Shown here one piece after another: positions 34,880 to 44,246 of a DNA stretch of 64,000 bases (position 1 is its first letter; every line of letters starts with the position of its first letter). Source of the DNA: Pricia antarctica (lineage in GTDB: Bacteria > Bacteroidota > Bacteroidia > Flavobacteriales > Flavobacteriaceae); NCBI RefSeq assembly GCF_900101815.1, contig NZ_FNAO01000004.1:469053-533052 (forward strand). The letters run 5' to 3'. A program made the translations under genes and the position numbers. The notes beneath the pieces were generated by a model. It was given only the letters and a program-made list of their open reading frames with translations. It did not search any database and had not been told where the DNA came from.

Positions 34880-35640
34880 AGTACCGATAAACCAACAAAA
34901 ATAAACCAATTATTGAGCGGAAATCCTTCGGCTTTCTACCTTTCTTCATGCTTGGTCAGCAAAGGATATAGCCTCAATTTACAAAAACGGTATCGAAATA
35001 GCGATTGGCTAAATATTATCGGTATAGGTGCCATGATACGTTCCGGTCATGATGTAGGATACGAAAATGCCATCAATGCTTTTCAACAACAATCAGGGCT
35101 ATTTATACACCCATCTGGTAAGACCGCCCTCTCCTTACTCGGAAAATTGCATTATTTAGAACTTTCCCAAAAAAAGTAACGCTCTTTGGTGGAAAAAACG
35201 AAAAAGCTGCCCACTGGGTGCTTAAAGCATGATTGAGGCGTTACCCTGGACTATCATAGTTCTTCCTTGCTATCAGCAGAAATAGGACTTACCGAAGTGG
35301 AGTTAAAAACCTTCTCCATAAAAGTTTCCAGTGCCGTAAGAGCAAAGCTAGCATATCTTTTTCTAGTACCGAAAAATCAAGAATTGGTAGCGTGCTACCA
35401 ATTAATGGAAGGGCTAAATAACCTTTGGTCCAATCTCGTTCAAAATTTATTGGAAAGCTGCACGTCTAGAAAGGTAAAACGCTTGTTTCTATTTTTAGCT
35501 GAAAAGGCAAACCATAGTTCGGTAAAATATATAAATCCCGAAAAAATAAATTAGGGAAGTGGTAAGCGAAGTATCCTAAAAAACGGTGTTTACAATATAA
35601 AATCACAATACCCGCAGAACTAGCAAATGACGAATTATAA
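34880..35640 (+). pseudogene. AbiEi-type antitoxin/transcriptional regulator, broken
   Basis: Pieces in different frames rebuild an AbiEi-like protein: an N-terminal winged-helix part (PTKINQLLSGNPSAFYLSS, DWLNIIGIGAMIR, HPSGKTALSLLGK, from about 34880 with no clear ATG), a middle part (35267-35554, e.g. LTEVELKTFSIKVSSAVRAK), and a C-terminal tail KINxGSGKRSILKNGVY...YKITIPAELANDEL ending at TAA 35638-35640. Several stops and frameshifts separate them. AbiEi normally represses an AbiEii nucleotidyltransferase toxin gene directly downstream; none is seen here. Confidence 0.7.
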
Positions 35641-35726
35641 ACAAAAGAAGTCATTCTTTACCCTTCATCGTTAAAAATTAAAACTATGGAACAGAAATTG
35701 TATATTTATCCTTAAAGAAAGAAGAT

Positions 35727-35966
35727 ATGGCAACACTAGATTTGAAAAAAAGTGTGCTCAACTATATCGACAATGCGGACGATCGCTTGTTGAAGTTAAT
35801 AAAAGCACTTGTAGAAACATATCAAGAAAAGGAATCGGATTACGAAATCTCCGAAGAACATCGGAAAGTTCTCGACCAACGTTTGGCCGACCACAAAGCC
35901 AATCGCGATTCGGGAAAGGATTGGAAGGTTCTAAAACCCGAATTGCGCAAGAAATATGGCGCATAA
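35727..35966 (+). CDS. Antitoxin of a ParD/addiction-module type pair
   Basis: 79 residues, acidic, helical, with a C-terminal stretch rich in Asp/Lys (KVLDQRLADHKANRDSGKDW) of the kind found in small antitoxins paired with ParE/RelE toxins. It overlaps the toxin gene by 11 bases, which supports coupling and the antitoxin-first order. The N-terminal DNA-binding helix is not of a recognised class. Confidence 0.75.
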   Translation: MATLDLKKSVLNYIDNADDRLLKLIKALVETYQEKESDYEISEEHRKVLDQRLADHKANRDSGKDWKVLKPELRKKYGA

Positions 35967-36237
35967 AGTCATCATTAAACTAGGGGCTGAATTGGATGTT
36001 ATGGAAGCCCTGGAATGGTACGGGGAAGAAAAAGAAGAGTTGGCGCTGGACTTCATACAACGGCTGGATGATGAGCTAGATAGAATTTCCAAAAATCCCG
36101 AACATTTTCAAAAGGGTTATCGCAATATTAAAATCGTGTTTACAAGACGATTCCCCTACGGAATACACTACACTCTGGAAAATGATATCGTATTTGTGCA
36201 TGCGGTCATGCACATGAAAAGAAAACCAAGAAAATAA
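35956..36237 (+). CDS. ParE/RelE-family toxin
   Basis: 93 residues of the RelE/ParE superfamily: N-terminal beta strand KVIIKLGAELDVMEALEWY, helices with EEKEELALDFIQRLDDELDRI, then a strand with IVFTRRFPYGIHYTLEN and the C-terminal strand IVFVHAVMHMKRKPRK. The pattern (Phe-Pro-Tyr after the strand, Arg near the end) fits ParE-type toxins, which act on gyrase, or RelE-type RNases. Upstream overlapping antitoxin gene. Confidence 0.88.
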   Translation: MAHKVIIKLGAELDVMEALEWYGEEKEELALDFIQRLDDELDRISKNPEHFQKGYRNIKIVFTRRFPYGIHYTLENDIVFVHAVMHMKRKPRK

Positions 36238-36661
36238 TTGTCTTGACTTTCCCATTTCCATCATGAAGCAGTTGCTTTAAAATGATGAGGTAAGACATTG
36301 GGTTTCTCTGTCCCAAATCCTTACGGAAAAACAACAAGAAAAATACCTTCAAAAGCTACATCATTATGCCCACTAAAATCCAAGTGGATCCCGAAATGTT
36401 AACGGAAAAATTGATATCTGAAAACGAGGAACTTACAAAACTGATAAATCTCCGATTCTATATGTAGGCGGGGTAGACAAAGCTTGTGAAAGTTCAATTA
36501 CTAACAACAACAATCGCTTTCCCTCGTTTAGTGTTTATTATAAATATTTGAACTATCATATTCCCCCTAAAGACCATATACCAAACCGGCCCACTATATA
36601 ATAGACATTTCAAAAGTAATGTGCATAATAAAATGGATCGCTTAGGCATTAAAACGAACCT
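36238..36661. other. AT-rich intergenic region with gene debris
   Basis: 424 bases. A helical fragment in one frame (VSLSQILTEKQQEKYLQKLHH) and a 34-codon open frame at 36366-36470 look like remains of a gene. A TGA-N4-TCA sequence at 36549-36558 is one turn off the island operator spacing and is not counted. No complete gene is seen. Confidence 0.3.
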
Positions 36662-36965
36662 TTAGTTGGAGGCTTTCAAGTAATCGGCAATTTTATCGGC
36701 ATCCGAAACAGTAAGCCCACCAACTTTTTGCATGTGGTTGACGATCGCATCCCATTCATTGTCGTTATAGGCATTAGGGGGCGGGCTATTGTGGCAACGA
36801 ATGCAATTGTTTGCCCATAACTGAACCCCGCCTACTTCCATCACAGCGGTCTGCGGCTGGTAGGTAGAAGTCACGGTTTTTTTAGGGGTGTTGCAATTCA
36901 CCAAATTTAAGATGATAAATATACCGGTGATAAGTATGGCGAAATATGAGATTGTTTTTTTTCAT
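36662..36965 (-). pseudogene. Cytochrome c lipoprotein, frameshifted at a poly(A) tract
   Basis: The C-terminal 80 codons encode a small class I cytochrome with haem motif NNCIRCH and a C-terminal helix KIADYLKASN. The upstream ATG at 36965 reads MKKNNLIFR in the wrong frame. Removing one A from the 8-A run just after it restores MKKTISYFAILITGIFI...NLVNC, a perfect lipoprotein signal with lipobox LVNC joined to the cytochrome. So the gene is off by one base at a slippage-prone homopolymer. Either it is dead, phase-variable or a sequencing error; the adjacent porin is also broken, which favours decay. Confidence 0.8.
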
Positions 36966-36986
36966 CGTTTTATTTTTTATGTTATT

Positions 36987-38096
36987 TTAAAGACCCATTG
37001 CAAAAGTAACGCCAAGAACATTGTCATCGTTGTTGATAAAGTCGTAACCCACTTTTACCACAGCATTCCAATTGAGCCAGTAATCCAAAGTTACGGTGTA
37101 CCGTGTTTGGTCCGCACCCCAGACCACTTCATTGGGTACGTTAAGGTTAGAGATTCTGTTCGCCAGTTCAAAATTCGAATCAGGGAATCGGTATGCCAAC
37201 TGTAAATAGGAGGCAGAAGTATTGTTATTGAAATCTTGCAAGGTAATTACCGTTCCAGGATATACCTCGTCACTTACCTTTTGGTTGTTATATTGCCCTT
37301 TCAGGTCAAAGATGCCGAAGGTCGTCTGCTTTATATAACTTAAATCGATTACAAAAAGGGTCACTTTGGCATTTGAAAAAGCACTTACATCGCCCGCTCT
37401 ACCGGTATAGCCCGAAAGTCCCACTTCAAAGGTGGAATTCGCGAAAGGTAAAATACCAAACCTGCCACCAAAGGCAGGGGCATTATTATTATCGCCACCC
37501 GAACTGTCGAAATCTACCGACCCATCGTCGTTCACTTTTGGTCCATTGGTAAGGTAGACATCATAATTTAAGCGCGCACTACCTACATTTAAACCGCCCC
37601 TTAACCCAAAACCAGTTCACTATCGCCCTGTAAACGTTTGACACCGTTGAGTTCGTTCTGGATTCCAATGGGATTGTTGATCGATTTGTTGATCCATGCC
37701 GGATGTAACCTGCTTTGGTAGGCGCCAAGGGGCGAAAGGAATTTACCCTCATAAACAGCCAGATTATTATTTATCTGGTAGTTGAATTCTGCAAATTCGA
37801 GGGCGAGTGCTCCGTCCTAAGAATCTTCCACTTCCAATTCGAGTTCGGCGTTGAACGATAATTTATCGTTCACTTTGTATACGAATATTGGGTTGTAGGT
37901 CGCGCTTATAAACCCACCGTTGCCGTTGCTGGATTCATAATTTAATGTGGCATATCCCACTAGGGCAAATGTTTTTTGGTTCTTGACCTGCTTGTCAATG
38001 GTGGCCTTATCCTGGGACCGCAAACCAAAGGTCGTTAGGACGACCATTAATAGATAAGCCAAATTTTCCAAAAAAATCTGAAACAAGTTTTTTCAT
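36987..38096 (-). pseudogene. Outer-membrane porin, multiply broken
   Basis: Reading from ATG 38096, a one-base shift after MKK gives a signal peptide (LENLAYLLMVVLTTFGLRSQ) and the start of a barrel (FALVGYATLNYESSNG, IFVYKVNDKLSFNAELELE). A stop (TAG) then interrupts at EVEDS, the frame continues DGALALEFAEFNYQINNN...RLHPAWINK, and another shift leads to the last 182 codons (PAFGGRFGILPFANSTFE ... NVLGVTFAMGL). The type resembles anion-selective or OprP-like porins. It is 21 bases upstream of the frameshifted cytochrome c gene; both were probably one operon. Confidence 0.78.
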
Positions 38097-38240
38097 TGTT
38101 TTATTTATTAAACTAATTGTGCTCCAATTTTCTAATGTAATTGACCAACTTCCATGCTAAGAAAGAGTTCAAATTACACCTTCTCCGCCTTCGGGGTGAT
38201 TAACGGTAGCGCGTAGGATACCTATTTGACCCGAGCTATT

Positions 38241-39890
38241 TTACAAATACATCTTCGCTTTTTCTATTGCTTTATTAATATCATCTACAACAAAATCATT
38301 TTCCAAAAATTTGAACATTTCATTCTTTTCAAAATCTTTTCTAAAAGTTGGTCTAACACCAGAAATTATCACTTTAATCTTTCTTGATCTGTAGGTCTTA
38401 ATTATTTCTTTAATGCTCTGATAACCAGTTGCATCAATGAACGGAACATAGCGCATTCTTATTATGATGACTTTTGGTTGCAAATGTGCATTGATAATGG
38501 TTTCCTGGAATTGTCGGGCAGCCCCGAAAAACAAGGGACCATTTATCTCATATAGAATGACATCATTAGGGATATCCAATAGTTCTTCATCAAAAAGATA
38601 CTCGTCATTTTCATTTTCGGATGAAAAGCCCTGAATATTAACGGATTCACTCATTCTTTTCATAAACATAAAACTTGAAAGCACTATCCCAATTTCTATC
38701 GCGATTACTAAATCAAATATGACGGTGAGAAAAAAAGTGGTGAGCAAAATAATAATATCCATCCTATTGCCTTTTAAAATAGATTTGAATTGCCTCCATT
38801 CACTCATATGATAGGCAACCACTATCAGAATGCCGGACAAACAAGGAAGGGGTATCAATTTAGCATAGGGAGCAAACAAGAGCATAATAGCGAGTAGAAC
38901 AAGCGAGTGAACGATACCTGAGATAGGTGTCCGACCCCCGTTTTTTACATTAGTCGCCGTTCTTGCAATGGCGCCTGTAGCTGGGATACCGCCAAAAAGG
39001 GACGAAGCAATATTGGCCGCGCCCTGTGCAATCAGTTCCATATTGGAACGATGTTTTCCTCCAATCATCGAATCGGAGACAACGGCAGAAAGTAGTGATT
39101 CAATGCTACCTAAAATAGCAATCGCAAACGCTGGTTGAATAAGAGCCTGAATGGTATCAAAGTTCATATTTGGAATATGAGGTAAACTTAAATGATTGGG
39201 AATTTCCCCAAAATTGCTTTCAATAGTATCCACGGGGATATTGAAAATTTTTACTAAGATCGTTGCTAATACTATCGCAACAATGGACCCAGGAATATTT
39301 TTGATAATTTTCTGAAAGTAGAGAGTAATAATAACAGTGGCCCCTGCAATACCAATGGCATACAAATTAATATGTTGGAAATTATTAAAATATACGCTCC
39401 ATTTATCTATAAAATCAGCGGGAACTTTATCAATATGTAGTCCGAAAAAATCATTGATCTGAGATGAGAAAATGATAAGCGCAATGCCACTTGTAAACCC
39501 AACAATTAAAGAGTATGGTATATATTTTAATAAATTCCCGAGACGTGCAAGCCCAAGACCTATGATAATGAAGCCTGCCATAAAAGTAGCAATAGTCAAG
39601 CCATCTGTACCGTATTGTTGGACAATACCATAAACAATTACAATAAAGGCGCCCGTAGGCCCGCCAATCTGTACACGGCTACCTCCAAAAGTTGAAATTA
39701 TGATTCCTGCAATTATTGCCGTTACAATTCCTTTTTCAGGAGAAACCCCTGAAGCGATGGCAAAAGCAATGGCCAATGGGAGGGCTACTATTCCAACTAT
39801 TAAACCTGAAAGAATGTCTTTCGTTAGGGTTTCTTTGGATATTCCTTGTTTTAAAAGGGAAAATAATTTAGGTGTAAATTCTTTTTTCAT
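38241..39890 (-). CDS. SulP-family anion transporter with STAS domain
   Basis: 549 residues with about 10-12 hydrophobic segments in the SLC26/SulP pattern (GLIVGIVALPLAIAFAIASG, FGGSRVQIGGPTGAF) and a C-terminal STAS domain (about 430-545, e.g. VIIIRMRYVPFIDATGYQ). Members move sulphate, bicarbonate or other anions across the inner membrane. The substrate is not readable. It follows the broken porin and cytochrome c genes and precedes icd on the same strand. Confidence 0.93.
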   Translation of the reverse strand: MKKEFTPKLFSLLKQGISKETLTKDILSGLIVGIVALPLAIAFAIASGVSPEKGIVTAIIAGIIISTFGGSRVQIGGPTGAFIVIVYGIVQQYGTDGLTIATFMAGFIIIGLGLARLGNLLKYIPYSLIVGFTSGIALIIFSSQINDFFGLHIDKVPADFIDKWSVYFNNFQHINLYAIGIAGATVIITLYFQKIIKNIPGSIVAIVLATILVKIFNIPVDTIESNFGEIPNHLSLPHIPNMNFDTIQALIQPAFAIAILGSIESLLSAVVSDSMIGGKHRSNMELIAQGAANIASSLFGGIPATGAIARTATNVKNGGRTPISGIVHSLVLLAIMLLFAPYAKLIPLPCLSGILIVVAYHMSEWRQFKSILKGNRMDIIILLTTFFLTVIFDLVIAIEIGIVLSSFMFMKRMSESVNIQGFSSENENDEYLFDEELLDIPNDVILYEINGPLFFGAARQFQETIINAHLQPKVIIIRMRYVPFIDATGYQSIKEIIKTYRSRKIKVIISGVRPTFRKDFEKNEMFKFLENDFVVDDINKAIEKAKMYL

Positions 39891-40048
39891 CTTAATCCTA
39901 ATTCTCCGCTTTCCGTTTTTGAAAAAGCCAAGGATTTATTGCGTGCCCATCATGTAATCCGGCTGAACCTCGTTTCTTTGTATTCATTTGTTATTTAGTT
40001 AGTGAAGTGCCACAGACCACGACGTATTCTATTCAAATTTTTGATCTA

Positions 40049-41308
40049 CTATCTAGTAGTCAAAATTGAGGGATGCGACATATTTTTAACAACTGCCTGG
40101 CCAAATTCTGAACATTTGAGCAAGGTTGCCCCATCCATCAACCTTGCAAAGTCATAAGTAACTGTTTTATTCGTGATTGTGCGCTCAATAGCTTTTACTA
40201 TCAAATCGGCAGCTTCTTGCCATCCAAGATATTCTAGCATCATTACTCCTGAAAGTATTTCCGAAGAAGGATTTACTTTATCTTGATCTTTATATTTCGG
40301 CGCGGTACCGTGCGTGGCTTCAAATATGGATACGCCAGTGGTATAATTTATATTGGCTCCCGGGGCAATACCAATTCCACCAACGATAGCGGCCAGGGCA
40401 TCGGAAATGTAATCCCCATTGAGGTTCAGGGTTGCGATTACATCATATTGGGATGGTCTCAAAATAATCTGTTGCAGGAACGCATCGGCTATTACATCCT
40501 TTATAATAAGCTTATGCCCATCCTTCTCGATTATTTGCCATGGTCCTCCTTCGAAATCCTTGGCGCCGAATTCATCTTTGGCCAATTGATAGCCCCATTC
40601 CTTGAACTTCCCTTCGGTAAATTTCATGATATTGCCTTTATGCACGATGGTAACCGATTTTTTTTCTGTGTCCAAAGCGAATTTGATAGCAGCTCTTACC
40701 AAGCGCTCGCTACCTTCTTTTGAAACGGGTTTTATTCCTATGGAAACCGTGTCTGGAAACCTGATGGCGGTAACCCCCATCTCATTGATCAAAAAGTTTT
40801 TTACCCTTTCAAGTTCCGGTGTCCCGCTCATCCATTCGATTCCAGCATAAATATCTTCTGTGTTTTCCCTATAGATGACCATATCCACTTTTTCAGGATG
40901 TTTGACAGGGGATGGTACTCCTATGTACCATCGTACCGGTCGAACACAGGCATATAAATCGAGTTGTTGTCGCAATGCCACGTTTAAAGATCTCATACCC
41001 CCTCCGATCGGCGTAGTCAATGGCCCTTTTATAGCTACTAAATATTCTCTGATATTATTTAATGTGTCTTCCGGTAACCATTCTCCGGTTTTTTCATACG
41101 CCTTTTCACCGGCATAGATTTCTTTCCATTCGATTTTTTTGCTTTCTCCATAGGCTTTTTCAATGGCCGCGTCCATAACTTGCTTGGTTGCCCTCCATAT
41201 ATCGGGACCTATACCATCCCCCTCAATAAATGGGATTACGGGATGGCTTGGAACATATAATTTACCATTTTCAAAAGTTATTTTATTTTCATTCATTTGA
41301 TATTTCAT
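40049..41308 (-). CDS. icd: NADP-dependent isocitrate dehydrogenase
   Basis: 419 residues, the homodimeric E. coli-type enzyme. Substrate loop [17 protein letters not shown] with the serine that is the phosphorylation site in enteric enzymes, [35 protein letters not shown], and the cofactor loop [16 protein letters not shown]. It converts isocitrate to 2-oxoglutarate in the TCA cycle. Two ATGs near the start are possible (41308 or 41296). It is divergent from a Crp/Fnr regulator, with two palindromes between them, which suggests transcriptional control by that protein. Confidence 0.96.
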   Translation of the reverse strand: MKYQMNENKITFENGKLYVPSHPVIPFIEGDGIGPDIWRATKQVMDAAIEKAYGESKKIEWKEIYAGEKAYEKTGEWLPEDTLNNIREYLVAIKGPLTTPIGGGMRSLNVALRQQLDLYACVRPVRWYIGVPSPVKHPEKVDMVIYRENTEDIYAGIEWMSGTPELERVKNFLINEMGVTAIRFPDTVSIGIKPVSKEGSERLVRAAIKFALDTEKKSVTIVHKGNIMKFTEGKFKEWGYQLAKDEFGAKDFEGGPWQIIEKDGHKLIIKDVIADAFLQQIILRPSQYDVIATLNLNGDYISDALAAIVGGIGIAPGANINYTTGVSIFEATHGTAPKYKDQDKVNPSSEILSGVMMLEYLGWQEAADLIVKAIERTITNKTVTYDFARLMDGATLLKCSEFGQAVVKNMSHPSILTTR

Positions 41309-41480
41309 TTAATATTTTCGATGATTTTCCATTAACTTTTTACAACTGCATTGATTGTCTGAATAAGAACCTACAAACAGGTTGGACAAATGGTATTGCA
41401 AGTGTCCGTCTTTTTGAATTCAAATGGGGCTGCACATCATTTTTATAGATTTTTATTACGAGTGCCCCCTGTACTTTCAT

Positions 41481-41498
41481 TTAACGATAAATCGTTAA
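41481..41498. promoter_or_regulatory. Palindrome between icd and the Crp gene
   Basis: TTAACGAT-aa-ATCGTTAA, 8-bp perfect arms with a 2-base centre, in the 344-base divergent intergenic region. A probable operator of a dimeric regulator; the spacing differs from the TGA-N6-TCA sites of the stress island. Nothing else could be assigned between it and icd. Confidence 0.45.
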
Positions 41499-41575
41499 CC
41501 TGTTAAAGCTGCGATATAATGGAAGTGCGAAAAGTGAAACATGAAATCATTGTTAGAATAATTTGATGTAAATAT

Positions 41576-41589
41576 ATAACATTTGTTAT
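41576..41589. promoter_or_regulatory. Palindrome of TAACA-N2-TGTTA type upstream of the Crp gene
   Basis: ATAACA-tt-TGTTAT, a perfect 14-base palindrome 63 bases before the regulator's ATG. The form is like the TTAACA-N2-TGTTAA boxes recognised by PrfA, another CRP/FNR family member. An autoregulatory site is likely but not proven. Confidence 0.5.
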
Positions 41590-41652
41590 TATTTTAAATA
41601 CTAATTGTTACATATAAATATATTATTTATTACATTTGAATTTTATTCATTT

Positions 41653-42354
41653 ATGAAGAATTTTTTTGATCAATTTGATTTTCAGAGCAACAGACTTTTC
41701 GGGGAATTAAATTCAGCGGAAACAAGATTTGTCCACAAGGTGATGGAAACATTGCCGATAAAAAAAGGGGGAATGCTCTTTTACGAGGAAGGTATTCCTA
41801 CAGGAGTTTTCCAATTAAAGAGTGGAAGAGCCAAGAAGTTCAAACGTGGCTTCAGTGGTGAGGAACAGATTTTCTATATCTATACCAAAGAGGATGTATT
41901 AGGCTATCATGCCTTATTGGGCGAAGAAAGATACCAAGATTCTTGTGAGGCATTGGAAGACCTGGAAGTGAATTTTATTTCCAAATCCAATTTTTTAAAA
42001 CTTCTAGATGATATTCCCAGATTAAAACAAGCGGTAGTTAAAAATATTAGCCATGAGTTTGGGGTGCTTGCAAATACCATTGCGGTTCTTGCACAAAAAG
42101 ACCAAAATACACGCTTGGCTATTTTTCTTTTACTTTTAGAGAACAAGTTTAATCAATTTAATGGGTATTCGGCCGGTATTGATTTGACCCGTGAGGATTT
42201 ATCAAATTTCATAGGCACCTCACCTGAAAGTTTGGGAAGAAGCCTAAAACAATTTAAGGATGACGGTATTATTGAAATCGAAAAGAGGATTATTTATATA
42301 AAAAATAGAGAAATGTTGTTGCAATTTCTGAATCTTGACTTGACTATGTTGTAA
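41653..42354 (+). CDS. Crp/Fnr-family transcriptional regulator
   Basis: 233 residues from ATG 41653 (MKNFFDQFDF); the frame is open further upstream but family members start here. The N-terminal beta-roll domain (about 20-125: ETLPIKKGGMLFYEEGI, KSGRAKKFKRGF, DVLGYHALLGEE) is followed by a dimerisation helix and a C-terminal helix-turn-helix LTREDLSNFIGTSPESLGRSL, with E and R in the recognition helix. No cysteine cluster for an Fe-S centre is seen at the N-terminus, so the signal is unknown. Divergent from icd. Confidence 0.92.
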   Translation: MKNFFDQFDFQSNRLFGELNSAETRFVHKVMETLPIKKGGMLFYEEGIPTGVFQLKSGRAKKFKRGFSGEEQIFYIYTKEDVLGYHALLGEERYQDSCEALEDLEVNFISKSNFLKLLDDIPRLKQAVVKNISHEFGVLANTIAVLAQKDQNTRLAIFLLLLENKFNQFNGYSAGIDLTREDLSNFIGTSPESLGRSLKQFKDDGIIEIEKRIIYIKNREMLLQFLNLDLTML

Positions 42355-42445
42355 GATTTGGGATAAAAAACTGAAGGTTATAATGAACTGAGCTCGAAGA
42401 CACGTAAAATCCAGCTCAATCTGCCTCTTATTGTCAATTTTTATA

Positions 42446-44150
42446 TAGTCACAAAAAACGAACGTGGCCGTTGCAGAACTCCAATAAACATCAATTTTCG
42501 CTTCTATAAATGTGCGGAAATCCGTAAATTGAGGGTATGCAAGGCAAAAAGAACTATACCGAAAAACTCTTCCCCGGTTTCCAGATGTCGGACCGGATCC
42601 CAAAGGAAAATCTTTACAGAAGGCTCCGCGAAACCCTTGACCTGAGTTTCCTTTACAGGGATACGAAAGAACTTTACGGCAAGACCGGCAACCCCTCGAT
42701 CGACCCCGTGGTCTTTTTCAAGCTATTGATCACGGGTTACCTCGAGAACATCACCTCCGACCGAAAACTGGTGGAGCACTGCGGTATGCGAATGGACGTG
42801 CTCTACTTTCTGGGCCATGACCTGGACGAGGAGCTGCCATGGCATTCGACGATAAGCAGGACGAGGCAACTCTACCCCGAATCCCTTTTTGTGACCTTGT
42901 TCAACAAGGTATTCGCGCTGTGCGTCGACAGCGGGATGGTAGCCGGCCATACCCAGGCAGTGGATTCGGCCCCGATAAAGGCGAACGCGTCCATGGAAAG
43001 CGTAGTGCCGAAAATGCCGGCCGCCCCGATGGAGAGCCACTTGAAGAAAGTGTCGGAAGAAAATCGGGAAACTACTAAAAAGCACGGGGGGACCATATCC
43101 CCGGTACAGATTTCCGCTCCCGAACATGAGCTCAAGCGCGTGGAGAAACACCACCGGAATTTACAGGAAAGTCCGGTACGGCCGGCCGGTGCGACCCATA
43201 AAAAAGCACGCCTGCTAAGCAACAAGACGCACTATAGCCCCCACGATCCGGATGCCCGTATATCGGTAAAGCCGGGCAAGGCCAGAAAACTGAACTACCA
43301 CTGTAGTATGGCGGTGGATACCGCGGAAGGGGTAATCTCGCATATCCAGGCCGACTTTGCCGACGGTAGGGACAGCCAGTACTTGAAGGATATCAGCCTA
43401 AAGGTGCAGGACCGTTTAAGGAAGAACGAGCTGACAATGACCGATATCCTGGCGGACGCGGGATATTCCAACGGGTCCAACTACGATTTTCTGGAACAAA
43501 GGAAGGTCACCGGGTGGATACCCGTCTTCGGGAAATATAAACCCTGGATAGAAGGTTTCCCGTACAACAGGGAAAAGGACGAGTACAGTTGCCCGATGGG
43601 CAGGCCCCTTCCCTTCAAGGGATTCAGCACCAACAAGGACGGTACCGTTCTCAAAAACTATTGGGCGGCACCAAGGGACTGCAAGGCCTGCCCTATGAAA
43701 TCCAGCTGTGCGCCAAATAGAAAATGCAAAAGTATCACTAGAACAATATACGACGAACCGTACCTGAGGGCCTATGCCCGGCAGCATAATGGAAGGGGCG
43801 GGCAAATGAAAAAACTCAGGCAAAGTACGGTCGAACCGGTGTTCGGCAGCCTGACCCAGTTCTACGGCCTTCGGAAAATAGGCGTGCTGGGCAAGGCCGG
43901 TGCACATAAGGTCATGCTCATGGCCGCGGTCGCCTTCAACTTGAAGAAGTACCTTAAGAAAGGAGGGAAGAAGCCCTCCATTGGCATTTTCGAGGCCATT
44001 ATGGATGCCCTCCAAGGCCACCTGACCACTTTTTACCGGCACATCCGACCGAGACCGGTTCTCCAAATGGCTCCGTAAAAACAACCTACTCGGGTCGATA
44101 TCTTACGTAAAGAGTACTTCTGCAACGACCACGGCCTTTTTATAGGACTA
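42446..44150 (+). mobile_element. IS1182-type insertion sequence
   Basis: About 1.7 kb carrying a single transposase gene. Candidate terminal inverted repeats of about 35 bp start TAGTC at both ends (42446 and 44150). The inner part GTGGyCGTTGCAGAA is the best match (42464 onward on the left; 44133 back on the right). The element has GC-rich coding sequence unlike its AT-rich surroundings, in keeping with recent arrival. It separates the Crp regulator from the TonB receptor region. Exact ends are tentative and no clear target duplication was seen. Confidence 0.75.
42537..44078 (+). CDS. IS1182-family transposase
   Basis: 513 residues. An N-terminal DUF772-type domain (FLYRDTKELYGKTGNPSIDPVVFFK) leads to a DDE catalytic core: first Asp in QAVDSAPIKANASME, second in DILADAGYSNGSNY, and Glu in STVEPVFGSLTQFYGL. 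A cysteine cluster lies between (CKACPMKSSCAPNRKC), as in many IS1182 transposases. The frame is intact, so the element may be active. Confidence 0.93.
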   Translation: MQGKKNYTEKLFPGFQMSDRIPKENLYRRLRETLDLSFLYRDTKELYGKTGNPSIDPVVFFKLLITGYLENITSDRKLVEHCGMRMDVLYFLGHDLDEELPWHSTISRTRQLYPESLFVTLFNKVFALCVDSGMVAGHTQAVDSAPIKANASMESVVPKMPAAPMESHLKKVSEENRETTKKHGGTISPVQISAPEHELKRVEKHHRNLQESPVRPAGATHKKARLLSNKTHYSPHDPDARISVKPGKARKLNYHCSMAVDTAEGVISHIQADFADGRDSQYLKDISLKVQDRLRKNELTMTDILADAGYSNGSNYDFLEQRKVTGWIPVFGKYKPWIEGFPYNREKDEYSCPMGRPLPFKGFSTNKDGTVLKNYWAAPRDCKACPMKSSCAPNRKCKSITRTIYDEPYLRAYARQHNGRGGQMKKLRQSTVEPVFGSLTQFYGLRKIGVLGKAGAHKVMLMAAVAFNLKKYLKKGGKKPSIGIFEAIMDALQGHLTTFYRHIRPRPVLQMAP

Positions 44151-44246
44151 TCAGAATTCTTGTCTATTTATCTAATTATTCCCTAACATCAAAATAAAAC
44201 ATCACCCTCCATTAATGGTAACTGTCTAGCACAACAAGCCGGTCAT

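Noticed and set aside
36549..36558. TGAACTATCA as an eighth operator
   Set aside because: The spacer is 4 not 6, there is no -7 box at the right distance and no gene follows.
43416..44084. A 222-codon frame antisense to the transposase
   Set aside because: Shadow of the DDE transposase; no start context or motifs.
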